Notes under the pieces: generated by a model
Told to the model about the DNA's origin: nothing
Databases searched by the model: none
Seen by the model: the letters and a program-made list of their open reading frames with translations, nothing else
Origin: Pseudoalteromonas nigrifaciens
GTDB lineage: Bacteria > Pseudomonadota > Gammaproteobacteria > Enterobacterales > Alteromonadaceae
DNA: 64,000 bases
Direction: 5' to 3'
Assembly: GCF_002221505.1 (NCBI RefSeq)
Contig: NZ_CP011036.1
Span: 2,046,001-2,110,000 of the forward strand
Shown here: piece after piece, positions 29,824-37,307 of the stretch
Layout: each line of letters opens with the position of its first letter
How positions within the stretch are numbered: position 1 is the stretch's first letter
Position numbers and translations under genes: made by a program

Positions 29824-30568
29824 CTTCACGGCCTCGTTACCTTTAATGCTGAAACAATTAAAGCTTAGCACCATGCTTCAACAGTGGAATACTCTGGGCA
29901 AAAAAGCGATAGAAGAACAATGGAGCCCACAGCAATACTTATCTGAGCTGTGCCATATTGAACTTGCGACACGCGATGACAAACGCCTTCAGCGGCTTTT
30001 AAAAGATGCAAAATTGCCCGTGGGTAAACACCTTAGCAGCTTCGACTTTACCCTTGTTGATGGGGTTAGTAAGCCCCTTGTTGCTGATTTAATAAATCAG
30101 CCGGATTGGTTGAAGTACGGTGGCAATATATTGTTATTTGGCGCCAGTGGTCTTGGTAAAACGCATATCGCCAGTAGCATCGGTTATGGCCTTATCGAGC
30201 AGGGCCATAAAGTTAAGTTTGTTGCCGCGTCAGCGATTGTTCAACAACTCCAGCAAGCAAAGCGACATTTACGCTTGCAAGACGAACTTGTAAAGCTCGA
30301 TAAATACAGCTTATTAATCGTTGATGACGTTGGTTACGTTCGAAAAACGGAACAGGAAACGAGTGTGCTGTTTGAATTGATAGCCCATCGCTATGAGCGA
30401 CACAGCATGATCATCACATCAAACAAATCATTCGAACAATGGGATGAACTATTTGATGATTCAACGATGACTGTCGCGGCAATCGATCGCTTGGTTCATC
30501 ATGCAACGATTATTCATTGCGAAGGTGAAAGTTACCGACGCAAAACAGCGCTCAATAAGAGCAAATAA
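29816..30568 (+). CDS. istB: IstB ATP-binding helper protein of IS21 family
   Basis: This 250-residue AAA+ ATPase has Walker A GASGLGKTH and Walker B LLIVDDVGYV, with the usual N-terminal helical domain. IstB selects the target site and activates IstA. Its ATG lies inside the end of istA. Length is normal for the family. Confidence 0.95.
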   Translation: MDNFTASLPLMLKQLKLSTMLQQWNTLGKKAIEEQWSPQQYLSELCHIELATRDDKRLQRLLKDAKLPVGKHLSSFDFTLVDGVSKPLVADLINQPDWLKYGGNILLFGASGLGKTHIASSIGYGLIEQGHKVKFVAASAIVQQLQQAKRHLRLQDELVKLDKYSLLIVDDVGYVRKTEQETSVLFELIAHRYERHSMIITSNKSFEQWDELFDDSTMTVAAIDRLVHHATIIHCEGESYRRKTALNKSK

Positions 30569-30577
30569 AATTCGGTG

Positions 30578-31099
30578 TCAACCGGCCAAGATAATTGACG
30601 CGGAACCGGCCAAGTTAATTGACGCTAGATAGCTTGTAGCTAATTCAGGATCGATGAGTGTATGTATTGTTTTAAAATAATTACCAATAAAATTAGCAAG
30701 AAGATTTAATGATTTTGAATCTTGCTTATACTCATATGATTTAATAAGTAATACATAGAATGGTATCTCATTGCACCAACCATTTTTATATGTGCTGCGA
30801 TTAAAACTCTCTCTTGAGCTTGCATCTAGCTCAACTCCATACTCATTAAAGGCATAATAAATATACTCAGGAAGACATAGCTCACTTTTAGTAAACTCCC
30901 ATAGCTTCTGTGACGCATCATTCATCCTTTTTAATAATAAAAAAACTTGTGATAAACCACTCAAATCTTCAGGGGCACTTATGCGAGAAGTAAAATCATC
31001 AAAGTCAGATTTTATATCCTCGATACTGATTTCCAAGTTTACCCCTTTACAATACAACTCAATATGCTCAAGAAGCTTAACTTTTAGCGTACCCGTCAT
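30578..31099 (-). pseudogene. 5' part of the IS21-interrupted recombinase gene
   Basis: The frame gives 173 residues. The first 156 belong to the original gene; the last 17 (after ELATS) are read from the IS21 terminus and end at a stop there. The natural continuation is the 674-codon frame on the other side of the insertion sequence (26160-28184). The start codon overlaps the stop of the upstream 192-residue gene by four bases (ATGA), so the ancestral cassette was a coupled operon. This N-terminal domain is helical, with no motif that I recognise. Confidence 0.85.
30631..30638. repeat. IS21 target-site duplication, right copy (AGCTTGTA)
   Basis: Second copy of the 8-bp target repeat that borders the IS21 element; see the left copy at 28229-28236. 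Confidence 0.9.
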
Positions 31100-31674
31100 A
31101 ATTTAATCACTTTTGTACTAATTTTAAGCCATTTACATAATTCTGTTTTTGTTTTAATAGCTGGAAATAAGGTACGCCATTCTGTTGAATCAATTACTGG
31201 TTGTTCACCTTTGAATAAGCCAATAAGTAACTCTGAGATTAAAGGGCCGGATGCATTAAAGTACTGCTTAAAAAGTAGTCGAACAATATCATTAAGAAAA
31301 ATTAAACGTCTAAGATCGGGTGTCGGACGATTAGGAAGGATCAAACATGGGACAAGTTGATTTGACTGTTCTTGAAGTCGACAAACTTTATGAAATGTAA
31401 ATAAGCCAGAGACTAGTTTTAACTTTTCATTATCAGTTTTATATCCAATTATCGGGGCTTGATAAGCATCAAGTTTCCAAGTAGTAATTGTATCAAAGCT
31501 GTCGTTTGAACTTGGTTTTAAAAACGAAAACAAATTTATATTACTAATTAAATTATCTATGGTTTTTTCAAGGGTAATATTTTCTGCGACAATATACTCA
31601 AATGTAGACCTGTCTAATAATTCATCGATCTTTTTTAATTTGCCTTCAACATTCTCATCAATCATATTCAGCAC
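31096..31674 (-). CDS. 192-residue protein, first gene of recombinase cassette
   Basis: This predicted soluble helical protein has no motif I recognise. It begins with GTG at 31674, or ATG at 31665 three codons later; neither has a strong ribosome-binding site. It overlaps the next gene by four bases. Its place at the head of a cassette with two giant tyrosine recombinases suggests an accessory role in recombination, for example directing or regulating strand exchange, but this is position-based. The gene begins about 190 bp from the tRNA-Val fragment that probably marks the element end. Confidence 0.65.
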   Translation of the reverse strand: MLNMIDENVEGKLKKIDELLDRSTFEYIVAENITLEKTIDNLISNINLFSFLKPSSNDSFDTITTWKLDAYQAPIIGYKTDNEKLKLVSGLFTFHKVCRLQEQSNQLVPCLILPNRPTPDLRRLIFLNDIVRLLFKQYFNASGPLISELLIGLFKGEQPVIDSTEWRTLFPAIKTKTELCKWLKISTKVIKL

Positions 31675-31864
31675 CAGAACAATAAGTAGTCATTTTTGAC
31701 ATTTTCATAATGTGCCTAAACAGTGCCCAGATCAAGCTTTAAATGTTCGTAAAACACTCAAAAACAGATTTTAATATTAACTAAATTTTATATAAGTTAT
31801 TGTAATAATATGCAATTCATTATATTTACTGGAGATTATTATTTATAGAAGTAGTTAAACTAAC

Positions 31865-31912
31865 GTCTTGACATGGTAGAGGTCGGTGGTTCGAATCCAC
31901 TCGGTCGTACCA
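31865..31912 (+). other. 3' fragment of tRNA-Val(GAC), probable att site
   Basis: The sequence runs from the anticodon loop (CTTGACATGGTAG) through the variable loop, T-arm (GGTGGTTCGAATCCACT) and acceptor strand to an encoded CCA. It matches the 3' half of gammaproteobacterial tRNA-Val with anticodon GAC. The 5' half (acceptor, D-arm) is not present upstream, so this is not a working tRNA. Integrases often use exactly this 3' part of tRNA genes as attachment core. Given its plus orientation, the element it closes should lie to its left. Confidence 0.75.
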
Positions 31913-32077
31913 ATTAAACTCTATATTTCAAACAGTTAAAAACCCTATTCAATCTATTCGTTTAATTATTCAACTAAAAATTAAATTCTTAGTTTTTTAT
32001 TATTTTGTATTCAAAATTTTAAAATAACGAGAGCCAAGCCTCAAAAGATCATCCTAAAAATTCCAGTTTTTATCGAT

Positions 32078-32110
32078 TTGTGCCCAAACTTGTGCCCAAG
32101 CGCCCAAACC
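32078..32110. repeat. Short direct repeats TTGTGCCCAAAC (possible integrase arm sites)
   Basis: Two adjacent 12-bp copies (TTGTGCCCAAAC, TTGTGCCCAAGC) and a partial third (GCCCAAACC). Related copies TGTGCCTAAAC and AGTGCCCAGAT lie at 31711-31732 on the other side of the tRNA fragment. Short repeated sites beside an att core are typical arm-type sites of tyrosine integrases. This use is inferred. Confidence 0.45.
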
Positions 32111-32242
32111 ACTTTTTTAGCTCCTTGACCTAGCACCTAATTCGACCTCGCGCCTTTGCAGATTATCTGTATAACAATAAAGTTAAGCAGACATCCGCTT
32201 GCCGAGTTAAATAACTGCTTAGTCAAAATTTATTTTTAACTA

Positions 32243-33160
32243 TTAAAGAATAACAATCGATGGCTTAAGCACTTTACCTGTTTTAGTATTTATACAACCG
32301 TGAAATAAAACACTTTGAATATCGCCACTCATATTTTCACTTTTATTGTGTTTAATATGAGATTGGGTATCAAATTTATCCCCAGCTTTAACTCGCTGCA
32401 GTTCAAACATCGGATAAGCAAGCTTAAAGCGGTTAAACAACAACATAAACAGTTGGATAATACGCTCTTGGTCTGAGTTATTTCCTTTAACCACCTCCGC
32501 TTTAATATAATCCCACAAGTTAAAAATATATTTTTCTTGAATACCACAAGCAACTAGCCCTTTTACGCTAGGATCGGTAAATATATTATCCGTTGATAAT
32601 TTGGTTTGAGTAGAAAGAGCATCATAGATTTCTTTAATTCGAAGATCTTCTTCAAAGTTATCGCGGTAGTATGCTATTTTTTTTTCTTGTTCTTCATATT
32701 TCGCTTTAATAGAATCATATTCTGTCTTTAAATATTTATAATTGCTAGAAGCCTCCGACAAGCTCTGTTTGTTTTGATTAAGGTTAGAAGTTACTGTAGA
32801 TAAGTTAGCTTCTAAGCCTGACTTATCTTGGTTTAGTGATAAAATAGCTTCGTTGCTTTTATTTAAAGCGGAGTCTTTCAATCCGAGTAATGACTTAAGT
32901 TTTATAATAATTTCTTTCATTTCTTCATTCTCACTTCTTAATTTTATTACCTCAATATCTAAATTATTACCTTCTTCTTGTAGTTCCTGAGTTAAAGTAT
33001 TGTCATTGAGAGCTAAGTCTTCAACAACTGTTGTTTCTAAAGTCCTGTTAACTGCCGGTTTCAACATTATTTCACGCACTTTTCCTTGGACTTCACTGTC
33101 TTCCAAAAGTAATAAAAAACTCTGTTTTAAAGTTTGATCTCCAATTAATTGCTCATCCAT
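32243..33160 (-). CDS. Coiled-coil protein with GrpE-like C-terminus
   Basis: This 305-residue protein has a long predicted coiled coil at about residues 60-170 and a C-terminal module (about 255-305) that resembles the GrpE beta domain: KAGDKFDTQSH, then GDIQSVLFHGC, then TGKVLKPSIVIL. GrpE has the same pattern of G-x-x-FDP-x-x-H, a short beta hairpin and a closing RPAxVxV strand, and it also dimerises through a long helix. GrpE is the nucleotide exchange factor of Hsp70. The presence of an Hsp70-like ATPase at the head of the same operon makes this reading attractive. It is the last gene and overlaps the 158-residue gene by one base. Confidence 0.6.
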   Translation of the reverse strand: MDEQLIGDQTLKQSFLLLLEDSEVQGKVREIMLKPAVNRTLETTVVEDLALNDNTLTQELQEEGNNLDIEVIKLRSENEEMKEIIIKLKSLLGLKDSALNKSNEAILSLNQDKSGLEANLSTVTSNLNQNKQSLSEASSNYKYLKTEYDSIKAKYEEQEKKIAYYRDNFEEDLRIKEIYDALSTQTKLSTDNIFTDPSVKGLVACGIQEKYIFNLWDYIKAEVVKGNNSDQERIIQLFMLLFNRFKLAYPMFELQRVKAGDKFDTQSHIKHNKSENMSGDIQSVLFHGCINTKTGKVLKPSIVIL

Positions 33161-33636
33161 TATTGATTGCCTCTTTTAAAATTCCTTGTCGCCTTTCGGT
33201 AATAATTCTGTAAAACATTACTATTGCCAGCATCTACTTCTTCAACAGCTGGCTTAACGGTTTTTTCATCAACACCAAGTTGATCATTTTTAACCGCACT
33301 GCTTACTTTAAGCCTTGTTGAAATATCTGGATAAAGAAAAACTTGAGAACAAGCAGTGTCAATACCATTAATAATCCACTGAAGATCTTGTTCACTAGTA
33401 ATAAACTTGTCAGCGATTGAAATACTCGTATCAACATTAAAAGAGTTAATATCTGTATCAATAACAAAGGCCAGCTTTTCAGTCGTAGTATATTCAATTT
33501 TATTTTTAAATTGTTGCCAGTATAAATTAACCGAAATCCACTCTTCTCCGGCAAAGCGAATAATCTCTAAGTCACCATCTATAATGCGACTCGTTTTAGC
33601 CATGTTATTTTTTACTTGAATATAAAAATCAGCCAT
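33160..33636 (-). CDS. 158-residue protein of unknown function
   Basis: This predicted alpha/beta protein begins MADFYIQVKNNMAKTSRIID and ends in a basic tail (YYRKATRNFKRGNQ). There is no signal peptide, membrane helix or J-domain HPD motif. It abuts the stop of the second A/S-rich paralogue and overlaps the GrpE-like gene by one base, so it is part of the same operon. I do not recognise the family. It could be a scaffold or adaptor of the proposed Hsp70/HerA machine; this is inferred from context only. Confidence 0.65.
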   Translation of the reverse strand: MADFYIQVKNNMAKTSRIIDGDLEIIRFAGEEWISVNLYWQQFKNKIEYTTTEKLAFVIDTDINSFNVDTSISIADKFITSEQDLQWIINGIDTACSQVFLYPDISTRLKVSSAVKNDQLGVDEKTVKPAVEEVDAGNSNVLQNYYRKATRNFKRGNQ

Positions 33637-34287
33637 TTACTTACTTAACCCCATAACCTTGCTTTCAATCTGTTCAATAGATAATTCAGGCTCTAGTTTT
33701 TGGTAAGCATCAACTAAGGCATTACTATGCTTCGTTGTTTCATCAAGAGAGAGCTCATCATTAAGGTAAAGCTCGTAGTTATCTAGCTTTAATTCCTTCT
33801 CTTTATAGGCCTTTATAGTCCCAATAATTTCATCAGTTTCTAGCTCTTGAGCCGCCACAGTCGCCATGAATTCAGGTGTCACTGTTGCATCTAGTTTTTC
33901 ATTAATTCCTTTTAAAGTAATAGAGGCACCAATAGAAGAACGTGCCAAAAGATCTTTTTCATCAAGGCTATCAAATTTTTCTTTATCAAAGACGACGTTA
34001 TTTCTCAGGTGATCAATATAATCATTAATTGAATCGAAATCTTCTGGCTTTTTATCACTTAACATAGCCCGCTCGCCTAGCTCTTCCATTGTATCTTCTG
34101 GGCTAATAATGCCTAAAGAAATGCCAACCGACTTAATGGCATCAGAAACTTTTGCCGCAAGGCTTATTCCTAAGCTGGCAATGCTTGTAGCAGCACTTGC
34201 AATGCTACTACCAATACTTGATACTGTGCTACTTATAACGCTACATGCACTGCTCACAGCACTACACAAACCACTCCAAAAACCCAT
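33637..34287 (-). CDS. Small Ala/Ser-rich protein, paralogue B
   Basis: This 216-residue protein has a first 65 residues rich in Ala, Ser, Ile and Gly (MGFWSGLCSAVSSACSVISS onward), with a repeating pattern that could form an amphipathic or membrane-inserting helix. The remainder is a helical domain homologous to the product of 37308-37934: compare MEELGERAMLSDKKPEDFDS with VNELGAKAISADKTPEDFNQ, and INDYIDHLRNNV with INDYIDYLRNDV. It is immediately upstream of the 158-residue gene. A membrane-acting role is a hypothesis from composition; function is unknown. Confidence 0.75.
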   Translation of the reverse strand: MGFWSGLCSAVSSACSVISSTVSSIGSSIASAATSIASLGISLAAKVSDAIKSVGISLGIISPEDTMEELGERAMLSDKKPEDFDSINDYIDHLRNNVVFDKEKFDSLDEKDLLARSSIGASITLKGINEKLDATVTPEFMATVAAQELETDEIIGTIKAYKEKELKLDNYELYLNDELSLDETTKHSNALVDAYQKLEPELSIEQIESKVMGLSK

Positions 34288-34297
34288 AGTTATTTCC

Positions 34298-36349
34298 TTA
34301 ATTAAAATTTAATTTTTTATTAGTACAAAGCGCATTTCTTTGTTCCATATTAAATGCAACTTCAGAGTTTTCGAGCACTGCATATAGGTAAAGCCTTAAA
34401 CAGTCGCTTCGACTATTTGACTGTTTTTCATTTTCGTCTGATTCTGCAGGTGTTTTATAACAAGTGGTAAGAATATATTGATGCATAAAACCAATACCAT
34501 AACCTTTAATATAGTTATGTAACTCAATGTTTGATTTATAATTTTTTACAGTGTTAATCCAAGCAAGCATTGGATTCCCTTGTAATATATCCTGAATAAC
34601 ATCTGCTGAAGGTTTACTTTCTAAAAGCTCTAACCCCTGAATTAAACCTAACTTGTAATTATCCGCATAATATTGAAGCGCTATGTTTCTAATTTCTTCA
34701 GGATCAACATCTGTTTCTTGTGTTGTACTAACAAACTCTTTTATTTGAACTTGAAGAGGTTTTGTCGTCCCCGAAGTAGATAAAATAACACGACCAGGTT
34801 CAAGATTTGATAAAAAGTCTTTTTGCTCATCCGATAGTGCCATTGTATTTCCAACGGCCTCTTTATCATCTTGTGCAAAAAGCTTATGAATAATTTTAGT
34901 ACTCGTATTTTTTAATACTTCTGGCGTTAGTTTATTCGGAATTTGATCAACAATAATCAACGACTCCCCATATTTTCGTACTTCAGCCAACATATCAGCA
35001 AATGTTTCAACCCCCTGTTTTTTATTGGAGCTATCCCCTGTCTCAAATTTAGATAGTAAACGGTGTGCTTCTTCAATCAGTGTAATATGTCTAAACTTCT
35101 CGCCGCGCTTTCTATATTCTTCGTGATTAGCACGTACGGCTTCATTTAGATTAGCTAAAACAAACCCCATAATTAAAGACTTTTCACTTGGGTTACGGAT
35201 CTCTTCAAGTTCTAAAATCACATTGCGTTGCGCTAAGTCTTTAAAGTTTATAGACCGCGGTGTATTTAACATTTGGCCTTTAGAGCCTATCAATAACCCT
35301 TGCAAGCGTGCTTTTATTGACCCTACATAATCCTGTTTTAACCTATCATCAAAGCCTTGCTCGTTTACAACAACCTCAGTCATATCAATCAATTCAGCTA
35401 GTGTAGGAAACGCATACACCCCTGGGGCAAATGGGTTTTCATAATAGCTATTTTTAGAATTAGCAATATTCCAACCTTTAGCCTCGTAGCAACGATAAAT
35501 AGCAGCTTCTATTAATTGTGGTATTGCAGCTTCCATATCAAAAGCTGATTCTATACTCGCCTTTATCATATCGACTCTAGAGGTAATATTTTCATGGGGG
35601 AAAAATTCAAAAGGGTTGAGTCTGAAAGGAGCAACATTATCGTTACCCAAGGTAAAAATTAAAATGCTGTTATCTTTTTTTGTTAGTACTCTGTATTCTG
35701 TTTTAGCTGGCTCAATGACTAAAAATGGCATTTGAGCTGAGTGTAATAATCGATGGCAAGTTGTCGTTTTACCACTTCCTGTAACACCTGCTATAAACGT
35801 ATGTTTGTCTAAGTCACGCTTATCTATACTCACCTCTGTTCTCTGCTTTAAACCACTTTTAACTAGGTTACCCAAAAAGAGTTTGTTTTCATCACTGGCC
35901 TGTTGCGTCATATTCAAGCCAAATTCAACTTCTTCTTTTAAAGTTAACCCCACAACTTCTTTCTGAGGTAGACCAGCAACAACACTCAATTCATTAGTAG
36001 AGAGCCAATTACATAAATATCGATTAAAAGGGTTTCTAGAAAGCAATAGATTTAATTGATGGATATTGTTATCACTTTTCGCAGCATCAGCACTTGCTGC
36101 TTGCAATGCAGGCAATTGGAAGTTTTTTAATGTAGAAATCTCATTTTTGACCGTCAATTTTTTAAGTTGTAAAGGTGACTTGTTCGCCTCTTCACCCGAA
36201 AAAATTGATTTTGCCGTATTTCCTAGCTTTAAAACACTAGCCTCAGAGTTAGATAATAAGTAAATATTAGACAGATAAAGCCCTTTATTTTTGCCTATTT
36301 GAATCCGTTTTAATAACACTTCATCAATATAACTAACCCAATCTTGCAC
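34298..36349 (-). CDS. HerA-like ATPase, C-terminal part after an in-frame stop
   Basis: The 683-residue frame carries a HerA/FtsK-type (DUF87) P-loop: Walker A GVTGSGKTTT at about 188-197, VIEPAKTEYR shortly after, and Walker B HITLIEEAHRLL near 422-433. The ATPase domain fills the C-terminal two thirds. It would start at GTG 36349, with only a poor ribosome-binding site. The 15 codons upstream are open and in the same frame as the preceding 303-codon gene, from which only one TAA (36395-36397) separates it. I infer one ancestral protein of about 1002 residues. HerA-like motors pump or unwind DNA and are frequent in anti-phage systems such as SIR2-HerA and DUF4297-HerA. Confidence 0.85.
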   Translation of the reverse strand: MQDWVSYIDEVLLKRIQIGKNKGLYLSNIYLLSNSEASVLKLGNTAKSIFSGEEANKSPLQLKKLTVKNEISTLKNFQLPALQAASADAAKSDNNIHQLNLLLSRNPFNRYLCNWLSTNELSVVAGLPQKEVVGLTLKEEVEFGLNMTQQASDENKLFLGNLVKSGLKQRTEVSIDKRDLDKHTFIAGVTGSGKTTTCHRLLHSAQMPFLVIEPAKTEYRVLTKKDNSILIFTLGNDNVAPFRLNPFEFFPHENITSRVDMIKASIESAFDMEAAIPQLIEAAIYRCYEAKGWNIANSKNSYYENPFAPGVYAFPTLAELIDMTEVVVNEQGFDDRLKQDYVGSIKARLQGLLIGSKGQMLNTPRSINFKDLAQRNVILELEEIRNPSEKSLIMGFVLANLNEAVRANHEEYRKRGEKFRHITLIEEAHRLLSKFETGDSSNKKQGVETFADMLAEVRKYGESLIIVDQIPNKLTPEVLKNTSTKIIHKLFAQDDKEAVGNTMALSDEQKDFLSNLEPGRVILSTSGTTKPLQVQIKEFVSTTQETDVDPEEIRNIALQYYADNYKLGLIQGLELLESKPSADVIQDILQGNPMLAWINTVKNYKSNIELHNYIKGYGIGFMHQYILTTCYKTPAESDENEKQSNSRSDCLRLYLYAVLENSEVAFNMEQRNALCTNKKLNFN

Positions 36350-36394
36350 TGTTTTATCTGAAAACTCACGAGATTCACTAGATGATGTACCTGT

Positions 36395-37306
36395 TTACTC
36401 CGATGTACTTGTTCCTCGGTTGCTGCCTGTAGCCGTAGACTCTGAGGTGCCTTTCGTTGTACTTTCACTACCATTTATATGGCGACTATGGTCGGTCTCA
36501 GAAAAGCCTGATGATGACTGCTTACTACCTTCGGTGTTATTTGTCCCTTTGTTTGTAGTAACCGATTTACCCGTATTAGTTGTTACAGATTTACCGTCAT
36601 TTTCACTCGTTGTTTTAGTGCTACTAGAACCTTCAGAGGCTCCTTCTGTCTTAGCCTTATTTGTTCCGTCTTGAATGCTTTTTTTAGATAAGGGCAGTAA
36701 TTTGTCATAAATTTCATGTAATTGCCCTTCAAGTTCGTTTACCTCAGTCAGTGAAAGAGGATCAGCCAAAACAGCTAAGCAAAACTTATCGCCACTCATT
36801 ATATCAACCAAACGGTCAACACCTTGAAACTGTTCGTTATCTTCATGAACGCTAGGGACGCCTTCAAGTTTAGAGACTTTAGAAAAAGCATCCACATCGC
36901 TTTTAACTTGCTTGCGTTCATATTTATCAAGCTTTTTAACTATGCTTCCTCTAAAATTCCCCTCTAAAGAGGGTTTTAAAATACTTTCGCCTATATCGTC
37001 AACATCAAGGGATAAATCTCCTTTGTAGCGCTTATCTTTTGCAATACCAAATAAAAACTTAACGCTTTCTCCATCGCCAATGAGTAAATAAAGAAAGAGA
37101 ATACCTTCAATATTTAACGAATTTAACACATTCTCAAACGCCTCTTTTCGAGGAAGTTCTTCATCAAAAGTTACTTCTTTTATGTGGTAAAGTGAAAATT
37201 CATGCTCAGCTAGTAAAAATGGCTTTTCAATAGCAGGTACTTGCACAGCTGCATCTATACTATTTGCTTTTAAAAGTTCAACTAACGATTTTTTTATCCT
37301 TGCCAT
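36395..37306 (-). CDS. N-terminal part of the split HerA-like protein (Ser/Thr/Gly-rich tail)
   Basis: This 303-residue product has an N-terminal alpha/beta domain (about 1-200) and then a low-complexity Ser/Thr/Gly/Asn linker that ends at GSNRGTSTSE and a TAA. The codons after the stop continue the same composition (TGTSSSESREFSDK) and lead in frame into the HerA-like ATPase. Proteins with this N-domain, low-complexity linker and HerA domain are usually one chain, so the stop is probably a nonsense mutation, a sequencing error or a read-through site. The start follows the paralogue A stop after one base (TAAAATG). Taken alone it would have no catalytic motif. Confidence 0.75.
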   Translation of the reverse strand: MARIKKSLVELLKANSIDAAVQVPAIEKPFLLAEHEFSLYHIKEVTFDEELPRKEAFENVLNSLNIEGILFLYLLIGDGESVKFLFGIAKDKRYKGDLSLDVDDIGESILKPSLEGNFRGSIVKKLDKYERKQVKSDVDAFSKVSKLEGVPSVHEDNEQFQGVDRLVDIMSGDKFCLAVLADPLSLTEVNELEGQLHEIYDKLLPLSKKSIQDGTNKAKTEGASEGSSSTKTTSENDGKSVTTNTGKSVTTNKGTNNTEGSKQSSSGFSETDHSRHINGSESTTKGTSESTATGSNRGTSTSE

Positions 37307-37307
37307 T

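Larger units (their letters stand above)
28237..30630 (+). mobile_element. IS21-family insertion sequence, 2394 bp
   Basis: A complete IS21-type element with istA and istB and 8-bp target duplications. The ends carry imperfect inverted repeats: 25 bp from 28238 matches the complement of the right end, sharing AGCG-CAATTA and TGGCCGG. A second internal copy of the repeat (CAATTATCTTGGCCGGTTGA) lies at 28271-28290 and, inverted, at 30578-30598. Multiple terminal repeats of this kind are typical of IS21. Both genes look intact, so the element could be active. It disrupts the recombinase gene read on the opposite strand. Confidence 0.92.
31675..32242. other. 568-bp gene-free boundary region
   Basis: This stretch contains a tRNA-Val 3' fragment (31865-31912) and short TGTGCCCAA-type direct repeats on both sides of it (31711-31732 and 32078-32110). 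A weak inverted repeat TAAGCAG/CTGCTTA lies at 32184-32190 and 32215-32221, downstream of the GrpE-like gene. No plausible protein gene is seen. The region looks like the junction of two mobile islands. Confidence 0.6.

Noticed and set aside
31820-31912. A complete tRNA-Val gene
   Set aside because: The acceptor 5' strand, D-arm and 5' anticodon stem do not match; only the 3' part from the anticodon loop is present.
36420-36674. An 84-codon plus-strand frame rich in Val and Leu
   Set aside because: It is the complement of the Ser/Thr/Gly-rich linker of the HerA-like gene and has no independent support.
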